In this document: piece after piece, positions 34,625 through 43,500 of the stretch
Numbering within the stretch: the stretch's first letter is position 1
How the letters are laid out: each line of letters starts with the position of its first letter
Assembly: GCF_012030425.1 (NCBI RefSeq)
Contig: NZ_JAAUVN010000002.1
Span: forward strand, 124,001-188,000
DNA from: Sphingobacterium sp. B16(2022)
Lineage (GTDB): Bacteria > Bacteroidota > Bacteroidia > Sphingobacteriales > Sphingobacteriaceae
Length of the DNA stretch: 64,000 nt
Direction: 5' to 3'
The notes under the pieces: model-generated
What the model saw: the letters and a program-made list of their open reading frames with translations, nothing else
What the model was told of the DNA's origin: nothing
Database searches by the model: none
Position numbers and translations under genes: made by a program

Positions 34625-34972
34625 TTAGATTCTTTTAGACTTAATACGAGCAGCTTTACCAGTAAGACCACGTAAATAAAATAATTTAGCGCGACGTACT
34701 TTACCGTAGCTGTTTACTACAATTTTTTCAATGTTTGGCGAATTTATAGGGAAGATACGTTCCACACCAATGCCATTTGAAATTTTGCGTACAGTGAAAG
34801 TTGAATTAACACCTTCGCTGTTCAATTGGATAACCACACCTTGGTAAATTTGGATACGCTCTTTATTTCCCTCGCGAATTTTATAATGAACGCTTATGGT
34901 GTCTCCTGCTTTAAATGCGGGAACTTCATTTCTGATTACCGCTTGTTCTTCTACAAATTTTACTAAATCCAT
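34625..34972 (-). CDS. rplS: 50S ribosomal protein L19
   Basis: This 115-residue ribosomal protein lies at the 30S-50S interface. It shows the L19 pattern [30 protein letters not shown] and ends with [24 protein letters not shown]. It is transcribed alone, with a -7-like box TATCTTTG on the minus strand at 35091-35098 and a terminator directly behind. Confidence 0.98.
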   Translation of the reverse strand: MDLVKFVEEQAVIRNEVPAFKAGDTISVHYKIREGNKERIQIYQGVVIQLNSEGVNSTFTVRKISNGIGVERIFPINSPNIEKIVVNSYGKVRRAKLFYLRGLTGKAARIKSKRI

Positions 34973-35090
34973 GATTATGAGTAATTAAATACGATTATTA
35001 GCCTGTAAAAATCGGAATGCAATATTACAGCTTTTTTTTTACTTTAAGAAATACTTTTTTCAAAAAATATTGAGCTGCCTTAGTTTGTTG

Positions 35091-35098
35091 CAAAGATA
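35091..35098 (-). promoter_or_regulatory. Candidate -7 box of rplS
   Basis: TATCTTTG on the minus strand lies about 120 nt upstream of rplS. No -33 TTTG is at the proper distance, so the call is tentative. Confidence 0.35.
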
Positions 35099-35253
35099 GA
35101 AAAACACTTTTAATATTTAGACCCTTGCTCACGATATATTTTAAAAAGTTTTACACATCGAGGTTAGGATGTGAATTTAAATGCTATCGAATTGAATGCT
35201 GATATTTTATTTCTCAATAAATCAGGCTTTTATTTAATAATGTTAAAATTATA

Positions 35254-35284
35254 TTTGACAGATTGAAAAAACGCTGTATATTTG
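35254..35284 (+). promoter_or_regulatory. Promoter of the tRNA-Pro gene
   Basis: TTTG (35254-35257) and TATATTTG (35277-35284) are 19 nt apart, the same spacing as in the receptor promoter at 7331. This is a textbook Bacteroidota promoter, placed 30 nt before the tRNA. Confidence 0.8.
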
Positions 35285-35314
35285 CATCACAGTAAACAAA
35301 AGGGGATACCTTTT

Positions 35315-35391
35315 CGGGGTGTAGCGTAGCCCGGTATCGCGCCACATTTGGGATGTGGAGGTCGTAGGTTCGAATCCTGCCACCCCGACCA
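35315..35391 (+). tRNA. tRNA-Pro (anticodon TGG)
   Basis: The 77-nt gene folds as a complete cloverleaf. The acceptor stem is CGGGGTG/CACCCCG, the anticodon stem CCACA/TGTGG with loop TTTGGGA gives anticodon TGG (35349-35351), and the T-arm contains GGTTCGAATCC. The 3' CCA (35389-35391) is encoded. A consensus promoter precedes it and a terminator follows. Confidence 0.97.
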
Positions 35392-35398
35392 AGAAAAT

Positions 35399-35428
35399 AA
35401 AAGCTCTAACGAAAGTTAGGGCTTTTTT
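35399..35428 (+). terminator. Terminator of tRNA-Pro
   Basis: AAGCTCTAAC and GTTAGGGCTT close around a GAAA tetraloop (35401-35424), followed by TTTT. It lies 10 nt after the tRNA. Confidence 0.85.
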
Positions 35429-35764
35429 GTTTACGTGCAGATTCGAATCGCAGCATCTTTTGGAATAAGCTTATGACCAATAGGCTTAAAGTATTCTAGC
35501 CTCCCGATCAATATACTTCAAACCTTAAGAAAATGACCAATTCGGTTACTCATTTTCTATACTAATCTTTGATTTTTGAAATATGCTCAACAATTAACAT
35601 TCGTTTTTGTGCTGTTTGTCACAAAGTGATCTCTTTCCCTCGATCTGTCTTCTTGGCTCCATTATTGTGTCAATTCAGTTGCCGATAGCAATCAAAGAAA
35701 TTGGAAATCGCGGAAACGAGATGGTGATGATCTATAAATTGACTTTTAGGATTCAATTTTTTCC
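35429..35764. other. 336-bp non-coding stretch, start of the decayed region
   Basis: No gene is visible. A short string AGATTCGAATCGCAG near 35442 faintly resembles the T-arm of the adjacent tRNA but is too short to call an attachment site. This is the left end of a region rich in gene relics that runs to 40573. Confidence 0.4.
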
Positions 35765-35884
35765 ATGACGATTTACTCAATATGGTTGGAATTATTTAGT
35801 TTTGGCTTGTTAGCTAAGGAAGATTACACTATTGCCTCCTCGGCAAAGGAACGTTTGGAAAAACTCAGAAATACGGACGAATAA
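35765..35884 (+). pseudogene. Remnant of the C-terminus of a TPR-type gene
   Basis: The frame ends KEDYTIASSAKERLEKLRNTDE-stop; its stop TAA (35882-35884) shares one base with the start codon of the next gene. The part from about 35807 closely resembles the very end of that next gene (EEKDDIIPSAKERLKKLNNK). A complete upstream TPR gene is absent, so this looks like the leftover tail of a sister gene or the junction of a recombination. An ATG at 35765 opens the frame but the first residues look unrelated. Confidence 0.55.
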
Positions 35885-38385
35885 TGATATTAAAAAAAAT
35901 AATTGGCTTCAAATACCTGTGTACCGGGATGCTTTCCGCTTTGGTGGTTACGGGTTATGGGCAGGAAGTAGAGAAGCAACTAAATGCAGAGCAAGTGCAA
36001 ACGATGGATTCCATTGATGTCGTACGCGACTACCGACCTGTTCTGGCCGATGCCGTAAAGGTTCGCAGGAGCCCAGATATGAGTCATATCAATCGGGAAG
36101 CCATTGAGACGGAGCTACGTCAAATAGCCACAGCTACCTATTTTGCAAATAAAACGTTTAAACAAGCTTATTACACTATATTGCTTAAACAGCATCCAAA
36201 CGCTTCACGCAGCAATATTGATAGTTACCGTATCAGCTATCTGGCTTACCAGGCACGTGAATATCCAAGAGCGGCCTCTATTTTGGAGTCGCTGGAAGCT
36301 TCGGATGCCTTTTATCAGGGTTCGATCATAACTTTGGGTCATATTGCACTGGAAACCGGCGATAAGCAACGCGCACGAAATGCATTTGTCAAAGCGATGA
36401 GACTAGATTTCGACCCCCAATTGAAAGCAGATGCGCAATTTAACTATGCCAAAATCTTGTATGCAATGGACTCTACCCAAGCCGCTCAGCAAGTTCTGGA
36501 AAAATATATTGCTCAAGAATATGGGGGGCGTGAACTAGGCGCTCAAGCACAGGAAAGTGCGGAAATATTATCGGCTCAAATCCTGTTGGGGACGAGTAAC
36601 TTCCATACTGGAGTAAGTCTGTTGGAGTCGTTGAAAGATAGAGGGCGGGAAGTCGATGCTACTTATCAAAAAGCAACTTACTATCGCGGATTGGAGTTTT
36701 ATAACGAGCGCGCTTTCGAAAATAGCATATCGACATTCATGAGATCTGAAAAATTCCCGATCGATGCAAAAATGGCCGCGCTTGCTACTTATTGGAAAGC
36801 GGAAGCGATGTATGAAGTGCGCAAATATGGGGAGGCGGTAGAAAACTTCTCCCGGTTCTTACGGTTGCCTGTTGCAAAAAATACCGACGTATATAATTAT
36901 GCAAATTATGGGCTGGCTTATGCCGCGTTCAGAAATAACAGTTTTAGTATGTCGGCCGATTATTTTGAGCGCTTTTTGGCTGTCGAGGGAAGTTCGCTAG
37001 ATGAAAATATACGTCATGACGTAATAGCACGTTTGGGCGATTCGTATTTGTCTATGCGCAATTACGACCGTGCCAACCAATATTATGATCAGCTTATCAA
37101 CAGTAAAACTTCCAATCAGGACTATGCGTTGTTCCAACGAGGTGTTATCTTTGGATTGCAGGGAGACCATGAAACCAAGCTAAAGATCCTGCAGTCTGTT
37201 TTGAAACAATTTCCGGCTTCGAATTATGCAGATGACGCCGCCTTTGAGATCCCCTATACCTATTTCACTACGGGAGATTATGATCGCGCTATCGATGGTT
37301 TGCAACGGATGATCGAAAAATACCCGCGCAGCAGCTATGTGCCCCGCGCATTGATGACCATAGGGCTCGTGCAGTATAATAAAGATGATTCCGAAGCGGC
37401 GAAAGCCACTTTCAAAAGTGTTGTGGAGAAATATTCCAAAACCAATGAGGCACAGCAAGCGATGCGTTTTATTGAAAACATCTACCTAGACCAAGGGGAT
37501 GCTACGAGCTATATTCATTACGCAATCGGCACCAATGTCAGTAACCTGAGCCCTGCGGAGCAAGATAATATGGCTTTTCAAGCAGCCCAATCTCTGTTTG
37601 CCAAGCAGCAATACGCAGCTTCGGTGGAAGCCATCAATGCGTATTTTGATAAATTTCCGAAGCCCAAACAAGAAAAATATGCCCGTTACATCCGCGGGGT
37701 GAGTTCGTACCGCACTGGGCATCCAAAGGAAGCACTGCACGATCTGAATATCATCCTAAACGACTGGACAAGCAAGTATACAGAAAACACCTTGCTGACA
37801 GTGGCTGCCCTATATCTTGATCTAAAAGAATACAACGAGGCGATTGTGCACCTCAAAAAATTGGAACTCAATTCAGATTATAAAAAGAACTATGGTTACG
37901 CAATAAGTAACCTGATGATGTGTTATTTCGAACTCGGCGACATGGAGCAGATGGCCAAGTATGCGAAGTTGATAAAAGATTACGATGGCGCATCGCAGGA
38001 GGAAATTGCTAAAGCTCATTTATACAGTGGAAGGGTATTGCTACAACAAAAGAACATCGTGTCTGCCATGAAGGAACTCAATCTGGCTGCTCTGAAGAGC
38101 CAAAAGGCGGTTGGCGCAGAAGCGCGATACCGTGTTGGGCAACTGCAGTATGATAACAAGGAATACGACAAAGCCATTGAAACTGCCTTTGAGGTGATTA
38201 ATAGTGAGGAAGAAAATGCATACTGGGAAGCCAAGAGTTTCCTATTGCTTGCTGATAGCTATGCGCGTAAAGGCAATACTTTGCAGGCGAAGAGTACGTT
38301 GGAAAGTGTAATTGAAAATTATGAAGAAAAAGATGATATCATTCCGTCAGCAAAAGAACGTTTAAAGAAATTGAACAATAAGTAA
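35884..38385 (+). CDS. TPR-repeat exported protein with chimeric-looking N-terminus
   Basis: This 833-residue protein has a signal peptide (about 1-27) and then many tetratricopeptide repeats over about 85-825 (for example NYADDAAFEIPYTYFTTGDYDRAIDGLQRMI). It is of the large TPR type that Bacteroidota export to the periplasm or outer membrane. Residues 28-66 (with DVVRDYRPVLADAVKVRRSPDM) do not look like TPR; they resemble the N-terminus of the outer-membrane proteins often encoded next to such TPR genes. Codon use is visibly richer in G and C than in the neighbours. With the TPR tail relic upstream, this suggests a recombinant gene. The function is unknown; protein-protein scaffold is the usual guess. 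Confidence 0.75.
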   Translation: MILKKIIGFKYLCTGMLSALVVTGYGQEVEKQLNAEQVQTMDSIDVVRDYRPVLADAVKVRRSPDMSHINREAIETELRQIATATYFANKTFKQAYYTILLKQHPNASRSNIDSYRISYLAYQAREYPRAASILESLEASDAFYQGSIITLGHIALETGDKQRARNAFVKAMRLDFDPQLKADAQFNYAKILYAMDSTQAAQQVLEKYIAQEYGGRELGAQAQESAEILSAQILLGTSNFHTGVSLLESLKDRGREVDATYQKATYYRGLEFYNERAFENSISTFMRSEKFPIDAKMAALATYWKAEAMYEVRKYGEAVENFSRFLRLPVAKNTDVYNYANYGLAYAAFRNNSFSMSADYFERFLAVEGSSLDENIRHDVIARLGDSYLSMRNYDRANQYYDQLINSKTSNQDYALFQRGVIFGLQGDHETKLKILQSVLKQFPASNYADDAAFEIPYTYFTTGDYDRAIDGLQRMIEKYPRSSYVPRALMTIGLVQYNKDDSEAAKATFKSVVEKYSKTNEAQQAMRFIENIYLDQGDATSYIHYAIGTNVSNLSPAEQDNMAFQAAQSLFAKQQYAASVEAINAYFDKFPKPKQEKYARYIRGVSSYRTGHPKEALHDLNIILNDWTSKYTENTLLTVAALYLDLKEYNEAIVHLKKLELNSDYKKNYGYAISNLMMCYFELGDMEQMAKYAKLIKDYDGASQEEIAKAHLYSGRVLLQQKNIVSAMKELNLAALKSQKAVGAEARYRVGQLQYDNKEYDKAIETAFEVINSEEENAYWEAKSFLLLADSYARKGNTLQAKSTLESVIENYEEKDDIIPSAKERLKKLNNK

Positions 38386-38570
38386 CCTTCGCTTGTGAAA
38401 CAAAAGAAAAATTCATTTCGTTTCTAAAGGTAGACGTAACAAGTATAGTTATGTTTCCCAAAGGACCAATAGCAGTAAGACTGAAAATAGTGTCCGGTGT
38501 GAATAGCATTCAGGTGCCGAGTTATTTTTATATCCTGATATAACAGAAGAGAGTCAAATTGAAAGTGCGA
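38386..38570 (-). pseudogene. Relic of an HxxxDG acyltransferase (paralogue of the gene at 58187)
   Basis: Right after the TPR stop codon, about 115 bp (38386-38500) match the plus-strand sequence at 58276-58390 with only scattered substitutions, beginning with the shared string CCTTCGCTTG. Read on the minus strand it gives DTIFSLTAIGPLGNITILV followed by TSTFRNEMNFSF. The intact gene has DTIFSPTVIGPLGNTTTLV followed by TSTFRDEMDFSF. The match continues more weakly to about 38570 after a frameshift. Only the C-terminal 60 or so residues remain. Confidence 0.75.
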
Positions 38571-38916
38571 TGAGGACTTACAAAGTGAATAGCAAGTGAA
38601 TAGTAGGTTTACAAATGCCACTGTATAGCAACATCATTGTTTTTTTTAGCTTCATTTTGGCGAGAAAACAAAAATAAACAAGGTATTAAAGTTATCTTTT
38701 TCATATAGCTAAGTTAGCATATTTTTATAACATTGCTATCCAATTACGCTTACCTTCATTAAATGTGTGATCAGTTCATGATAAGGCTTAATTATGCTAA
38801 ATCTTTCGATGGATTCAAAACCAGAATCTTGACCAAGATTATAGCTATAACATCATTTAATACATAGGCAAAAATATATTCATCAGAAATATCAATAATT
38901 TAAAAATCAGTATTAT
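38571..38916. other. Non-coding, probably degraded sequence
   Basis: The only thing of note is a 31-codon minus-strand frame (38609-38704) that starts MKKITLIPCLFLFSRQ, reminiscent of a signal peptide, and stops early. It is probably a gene relic, not a gene. Confidence 0.3.
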
Positions 38917-39243
38917 TTAAAATGCACAACGGGTTATTACTAAATTTCTATACCAAGTAAAAGTATTAAGTGTTTCGTTCAAGTCATAAGACATCGCCAC
39001 ATCATATGCCCGCTTAGGATAGCTGTATGCCTTATAACCAATATTGATAATGGGATTTAACATACTAATATGCGACCTAACAATTTTGAAGCGTGTTCTA
39101 CTCAGCAGTTACTCAGGTGTAGGTGCTCATTTTTTAACGCGACGAAGAGAACGCAAATAATTTCCTGTTTTCTTTAAGACAACCACAACAGAACCTGCTT
39201 TCCCGGAAACAGTCCCCTTAACGCCATTTTTGATGATTGCCAT
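38917..39243 (-). pseudogene. DUF6266 family pseudogene with two in-frame stop codons
   Basis: One continuous frame of 109 codons reads from ATG (39243) to TAA (38917) and is broken by TGA at 39127-39129 and by TAA 5 codons later. The N-terminal part MAIIKNGVKGTVSGKAGS, with NYLRSL shortly after, matches the start of DUF6266 proteins. The part after the stops (TRFKIVRSHISMLNPIINIG and AYDVAMSYDL) matches their middle. The rest of the family length (about 200 residues) is missing. No frameshift is needed, which points to fairly recent nonsense decay plus a deletion. Confidence 0.7.
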
Positions 39244-39371
39244 AATTACCTGATTAGTTTACAGATAATCAAGATAAAAATTAAAACGGGAACATCCTAA
39301 TACCAAATTTTAGCTAATAGCAATTTTTAATCAATTTTTAGACAGTAATCAGTCAATATTGATACAGTCTA

Positions 39372-39415
39372 CACTGAGTAATCACTGAGCAAGCACTGAA
39401 CAAACACTGAACAAG
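39372..39415. repeat. Four tandem copies of an 11-bp repeat
   Basis: Units CACTGAGTAAT, CACTGAGCAAG, CACTGAACAAA and CACTGAACAAG start at 39372, 39383, 39394 and 39405, with a strict 11-bp period. The period is about one helical turn, as in binding arrays for a DNA-binding protein, but slippage is equally possible. They lie in the decayed region between two pseudogenes. Confidence 0.7.
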
Positions 39416-39469
39416 TAATGTTAAAAAGTATAATTTGTTAATCATCTGATCTTCGTTTGCTGCACCTAA

Positions 39470-40011
39470 AAATTAAAGAGAGGACCTACGTTTGTGTAAA
39501 TACCAAAATAGGTTATGATTTCTGCTTGCTGGACTATCGGGGTTATGGTAAGAGTGGGGGAACAGTGACCAATCAGGAACAATTATACGACGATGTATAA
39601 TTGATGTATGACACTTTAAAAGCCAAATATAGTGAAAACAGAATAGTGGTAATAGGGCAATCCATTGGGTCTGGAGCGGCATCATTCCTTAGTGCTCACA
39701 ACCAGCCGAAAATGGTAATTTTACAAGCCCCTTATTATTCAATAGCGGATTGGATACATCAGTTGGTACCAGCTCTTAAAATTGTAAATAACTCATTTAA
39801 GTTGGAAATTTATAGTTATTTGAAGAAAATAACCTACCAGTTAGTTCTGATACACGGAGATGCTGATGATGCTGTATATTATGGTTCCTCAAAGAAATTA
39901 TCAAGATTTATAAAACCAACAGATCGGTTTATCACCCTTCCTGGCGAAGGACATAATGATTTTACCAAAAATGAAACATATTTGACGTGGATAAAGAGAC
40001 TGCTCAAGTAA
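39470..40011 (+). pseudogene. Alpha/beta hydrolase pseudogene (BEM46/YfhR-like)
   Basis: A frame from about 39470 gives GYDFCLLDYRGYGKSGGTV and then YDDV-stop-LMYDTLKAKYSE. The TAA at 39597-39599 stands where a glutamine codon would be expected. Beyond it lie the nucleophile motif GQSIGSG, the aspartate in GDADDAVYY and the histidine in GEGHNDF, so the catalytic triad region is intact. The N-terminal part of the family is missing. A shorter product could start at the ATG at 39604, but it would lack the oxyanion region, so I call it a pseudogene. Confidence 0.7.
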
Positions 40012-40573
40012 CTATTCGATAGATTATCCATCTTTTCTCCCCATAAGCTTAAAGTAACAATATGGAATCTATCAAAAAGATTAATGTAGCCCTACAGAAA
40101 TCTTATGTGGCTATTTGTGACATTAAAAGAACCATATTTAGTATGTCATCAATCTACCTGTTGTGAAATGAAAATGGGTGATTCTCTATAAAAACATGCT
40201 TCTACTTTCGTTGATTAGCCCTTTTTAACAAATTGCTTTTAATTTTTTATTGTCAGTCAGGATAGTGCAGGATGCTTAAGCTATATCGGATTTTTATATT
40301 TGAGGTAGCTAAAAAAAGCAACCCTTATACTTTTGATTATAAACAACTTATAGGTGCCTTTTATCCTGGGTCCTAATATCTTTAATAGAATATAGAATGA
40401 AAAACTTTAATAAAAAAGGAGGTTTAGGTATGGGAGAAGAATCGTACTAAGAACGAGCTTGAATAAAAAACCGATAGTGTTCTAGCACCATCGGTATGCA
40501 TTTAAGGCCTTATTTTAAATTAATAGAGAGCGTCTAAACTCTTAATCTTAAAACCATCAAACCTTGCAAAGTT
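40012..40573. other. Non-coding stretch upstream of susC
   Basis: It holds a 17-codon micro-frame (40397-40450, MKNFNKKGGLGMGEESY) and an orphan terminator-like hairpin (40471-40494) whose T-run is on the minus strand. No FecR/sigma pair or other regulator of the SusC gene is found, and no clear promoter. Confidence 0.4.
40466..40495 (-). terminator. Orphan terminator-like hairpin
   Basis: ACCGATAGTG and CACCATCGGT pair with one mismatch, and read on the minus strand they are followed by TTTTTTATTC. No intact minus-strand gene lies to the right that would need it, so it may be the leftover of a lost gene. Confidence 0.5.
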
Positions 40574-43500
40574 ATGCAATATGATCAATTTAACAAAAAA
40601 ATAACTGAGAATTTTACAGTCCAAAATTTATGTAGAACGCAGACTGAAAAAATTTCAAATCCGCTACTAGGACGTTCTAGTCTTTTGAAAGCATCATTAT
40701 TATTGTCTGGAATATTTTCTATTCAACTGTCTCATATTCAAGCTTCAGTGGTGGGTTATTCGGGTCGTGTCTTTGATTTGGAGGAAAATCATGGAATGCT
40801 TTTTAATAGTAATTCAGCTAGAATTACCCGTAGCAACATCCAAGAGCAAATTACTGTTAGCGGTATCGTACGTGATGCAAAAGGACTTCCTATCCCGGGT
40901 GTTACTATACAGGTCAAAGGTACAGATGTTGCCACATCTACTGCTGAGGACGGGAGCTATGTCATAACTTTAAATAAAGGCCAAAGTTTGTCTTTTCGGA
41001 ATATAGGTTATTCTAGCCAAGAAATTGTGATTACAAAAGCAGGAGAGCAGCACGTTACACTAATCAGTATGTCACAAGACATCGATGAAGTTGTGGTGGT
41101 GGGATATGGTAGTCAACAGAAAAAGGATGTTACTGGATCTATCGCATCGGTATCGATGAATAATGTTCGGGGGCAAGCTATTGCTAGTCCTGATCAAGCC
41201 TTAACGGGCCAGATTTCAGGTGTTCAGGTAAGTACCTCCAATGGAACACCAGGAGGTGGTCCCAGGATTCGTATACGTGGAATTGGTGCTATCGGAGCAG
41301 GAGGATCGCCATTATATGTTATTGATGGATTTCCGGTTCCGTCTTCTTCAAGCGAACGCTCAAATCCTTTGACGGCAATAAATCCCAGTGATATCGAATC
41401 TATGACTGTATTAAAAGATGCATCTGCAACAGCAATTTATGGATCGAGAGGTTCTAATGGTGTTATCTTGATCAATACGAAAAAGGGTACAGTTGGAAAA
41501 TTGAAGATCAATGTTGCGGCGAGTTCAGGTATTCAGGAAGTACCAAAAAAAGGTCGTCCCAATATGATGAATGCTATGGAATTTGCTCAGTTTCGTAAAG
41601 AGGCTATAGAAGATAAAATCCGATATGAGGAAGGTAGGGAGCCTACATTAAATGATATTCCAGAGGAATATCGTAATCCTGAAACTTTAGGGGCTGGTGT
41701 AGATTGGTATGATGCAGTTACCCGAATTGCACCAATGTCTGATTTTAATGTGAGTTTTAGTGGTGGAAATGAACAGATACGCTCTTTTGTTTCGGCAGGT
41801 TACCTGAATCAATCGGGGGTGATGTTAAACACTGGTTTTGAAAGGTTTTCCGTCCGGGGTAATGTAGATGCCAATATCTCTAATAAATTAAAATTGGGGA
41901 TGAATATTGCACCTACATTATCTTATCTCAAAGGAGGTGTTAGTGGGCAGGGTAGGGATGAATTTTTCGAAATTTCCACACCCGTTTCTACCATTTATAA
42001 TGCAGATGGTACTTACAATCCATATATCGTTTCACCGGGTACTTTTGGGAACCCTAATCCAGTTATGTTCTTGAATGAACGTGTTGATAAAAGCAGCAAA
42101 ATGAAAATTTTGATGAGTGCCTATGCGGAGTATAGCATTCTTCCTAAACTAAAATTTAAGACAACTTTTAACGTTGATTATCAGGATGAAAGTGGTGAAT
42201 ACTTTCGACCTTCAACTCTAGCAAACCAAAATGCTCCAGGACCGTCGATTCCCAGTGGAAACTATACACGTGGTCAATATATCAATTGGGCAAATGAGAA
42301 TACATTAACTTATGATTACAGTTCGGATAATGGTCATACAATAAGTGCGCTGGCGGGTTACTCCATTCAGTCCCAAAAAGATAAGTCGGCAGGGTTCAAT
42401 GGGTCGCAATTCCCGGATGATGATATTCAGACCTTAAATGCAGCGGCTAGGATCACAGGTGGTACGGGCATTGAAGATTGGGCATTAATCTCTTACTTGG
42501 CCCGTGTAAATTACACTTTTAAAGATAGATACATCCTGACCGCATCTTTCCGTTCGGATGGTTCTTCGAGATTTGGTAAAGATAATCGATGGGGGTCGTT
42601 TCCATCTGTTGCACTAGGCTGGCGGCTGTCAGAAGAAAAATTCTTAAAAGATGCGACTTGGGTTGATGAATTGAAACTTAGAGCATCATACGGTAGAAGT
42701 GGTAATTTCAATATTTCTAATTATGCGCCATTAAGTAGTATTGGAACGGGTAATTATGTCTTTGGTGGTAGTTTGGCACCAGGTCGTATTATGAACAGCT
42801 TAGGTAATAGTTTCTTAGGTTGGGAAAAGATGAAAGAGTTAAATGTAGGTTTAGATTTTGCGACTTTAAATAACCGTCTGACAATTGCAGCAAACTACTA
42901 CAAGCGTAATACTTTAGACTTATTGTTAAATACGCCGATTCCCCAGTCCTCTGGTTTTTCTTCTGTAACAGAAAACCGAGGGGATGTTGAAAATACCGGT
43001 TTTGAATTTTCCGTGAGTTCCATCAATATTACCAATGATAACTTTAAATGGAATACTGATTTCAACATTTCTTTCAATAGGAATAAAGTGATTGCTTTAG
43101 GAAGAAGCACTGATCCGATTTTCTCTGGGGCAAGTTCGGAAGGTAACTTTACTAATGTTACCCGAATCGGACAGCCTGTTGGTATGATCATCGGCTATGT
43201 GGTTGATGGAATTTATCAAAATCAAGCTGACCTAGAGAAATATGCTTCATTTCCAGGGGCTATTCCAGGCAATCTTCGGATGCGGGATGTGAATGGTGAT
43301 GGAGAGATTACACCGAACGATGATTTTGACGTCATAGGCAATCCGTATCCTGATTTTACATGGGGTATGACCAATACATTTTCTTTTAAAAATTTCGACC
43401 TGCGTGTGCTGATGGTCGGATCAATGGGACAAGAGATGTTGCATGCCACGCGTTTTTACACGGATAATATTGATGGGGTTTTTAATGTACGTAAAGAGGT

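Larger units (their letters stand above)
34973..35314. other. Divergent non-coding region between rplS and tRNA-Pro
   Basis: The region holds a possible rplS promoter (-7 box at 35091-35098, minus strand) and the strong tRNA promoter (35254-35284). Nothing else is recognisable. Confidence 0.6.

Noticed and set aside
35437..35456. String resembling the tRNA-Pro T-arm as an integration site (att)
   Set aside because: The match is only about 10 bases (the TTCGAATC core), there is no second copy at the far end near 40.5 kb and no integrase gene.
35832..36017. 61-codon plus-strand frame overlapping the start of the TPR gene
   Set aside because: It runs out of frame with both the TPR tail relic and the TPR gene and shows low-complexity composition typical of a shadow frame.
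39372..39415. Repeat array considered as CRISPR
   Set aside because: Units are 11 bp, directly tandem without spacers, and no cas genes are present.
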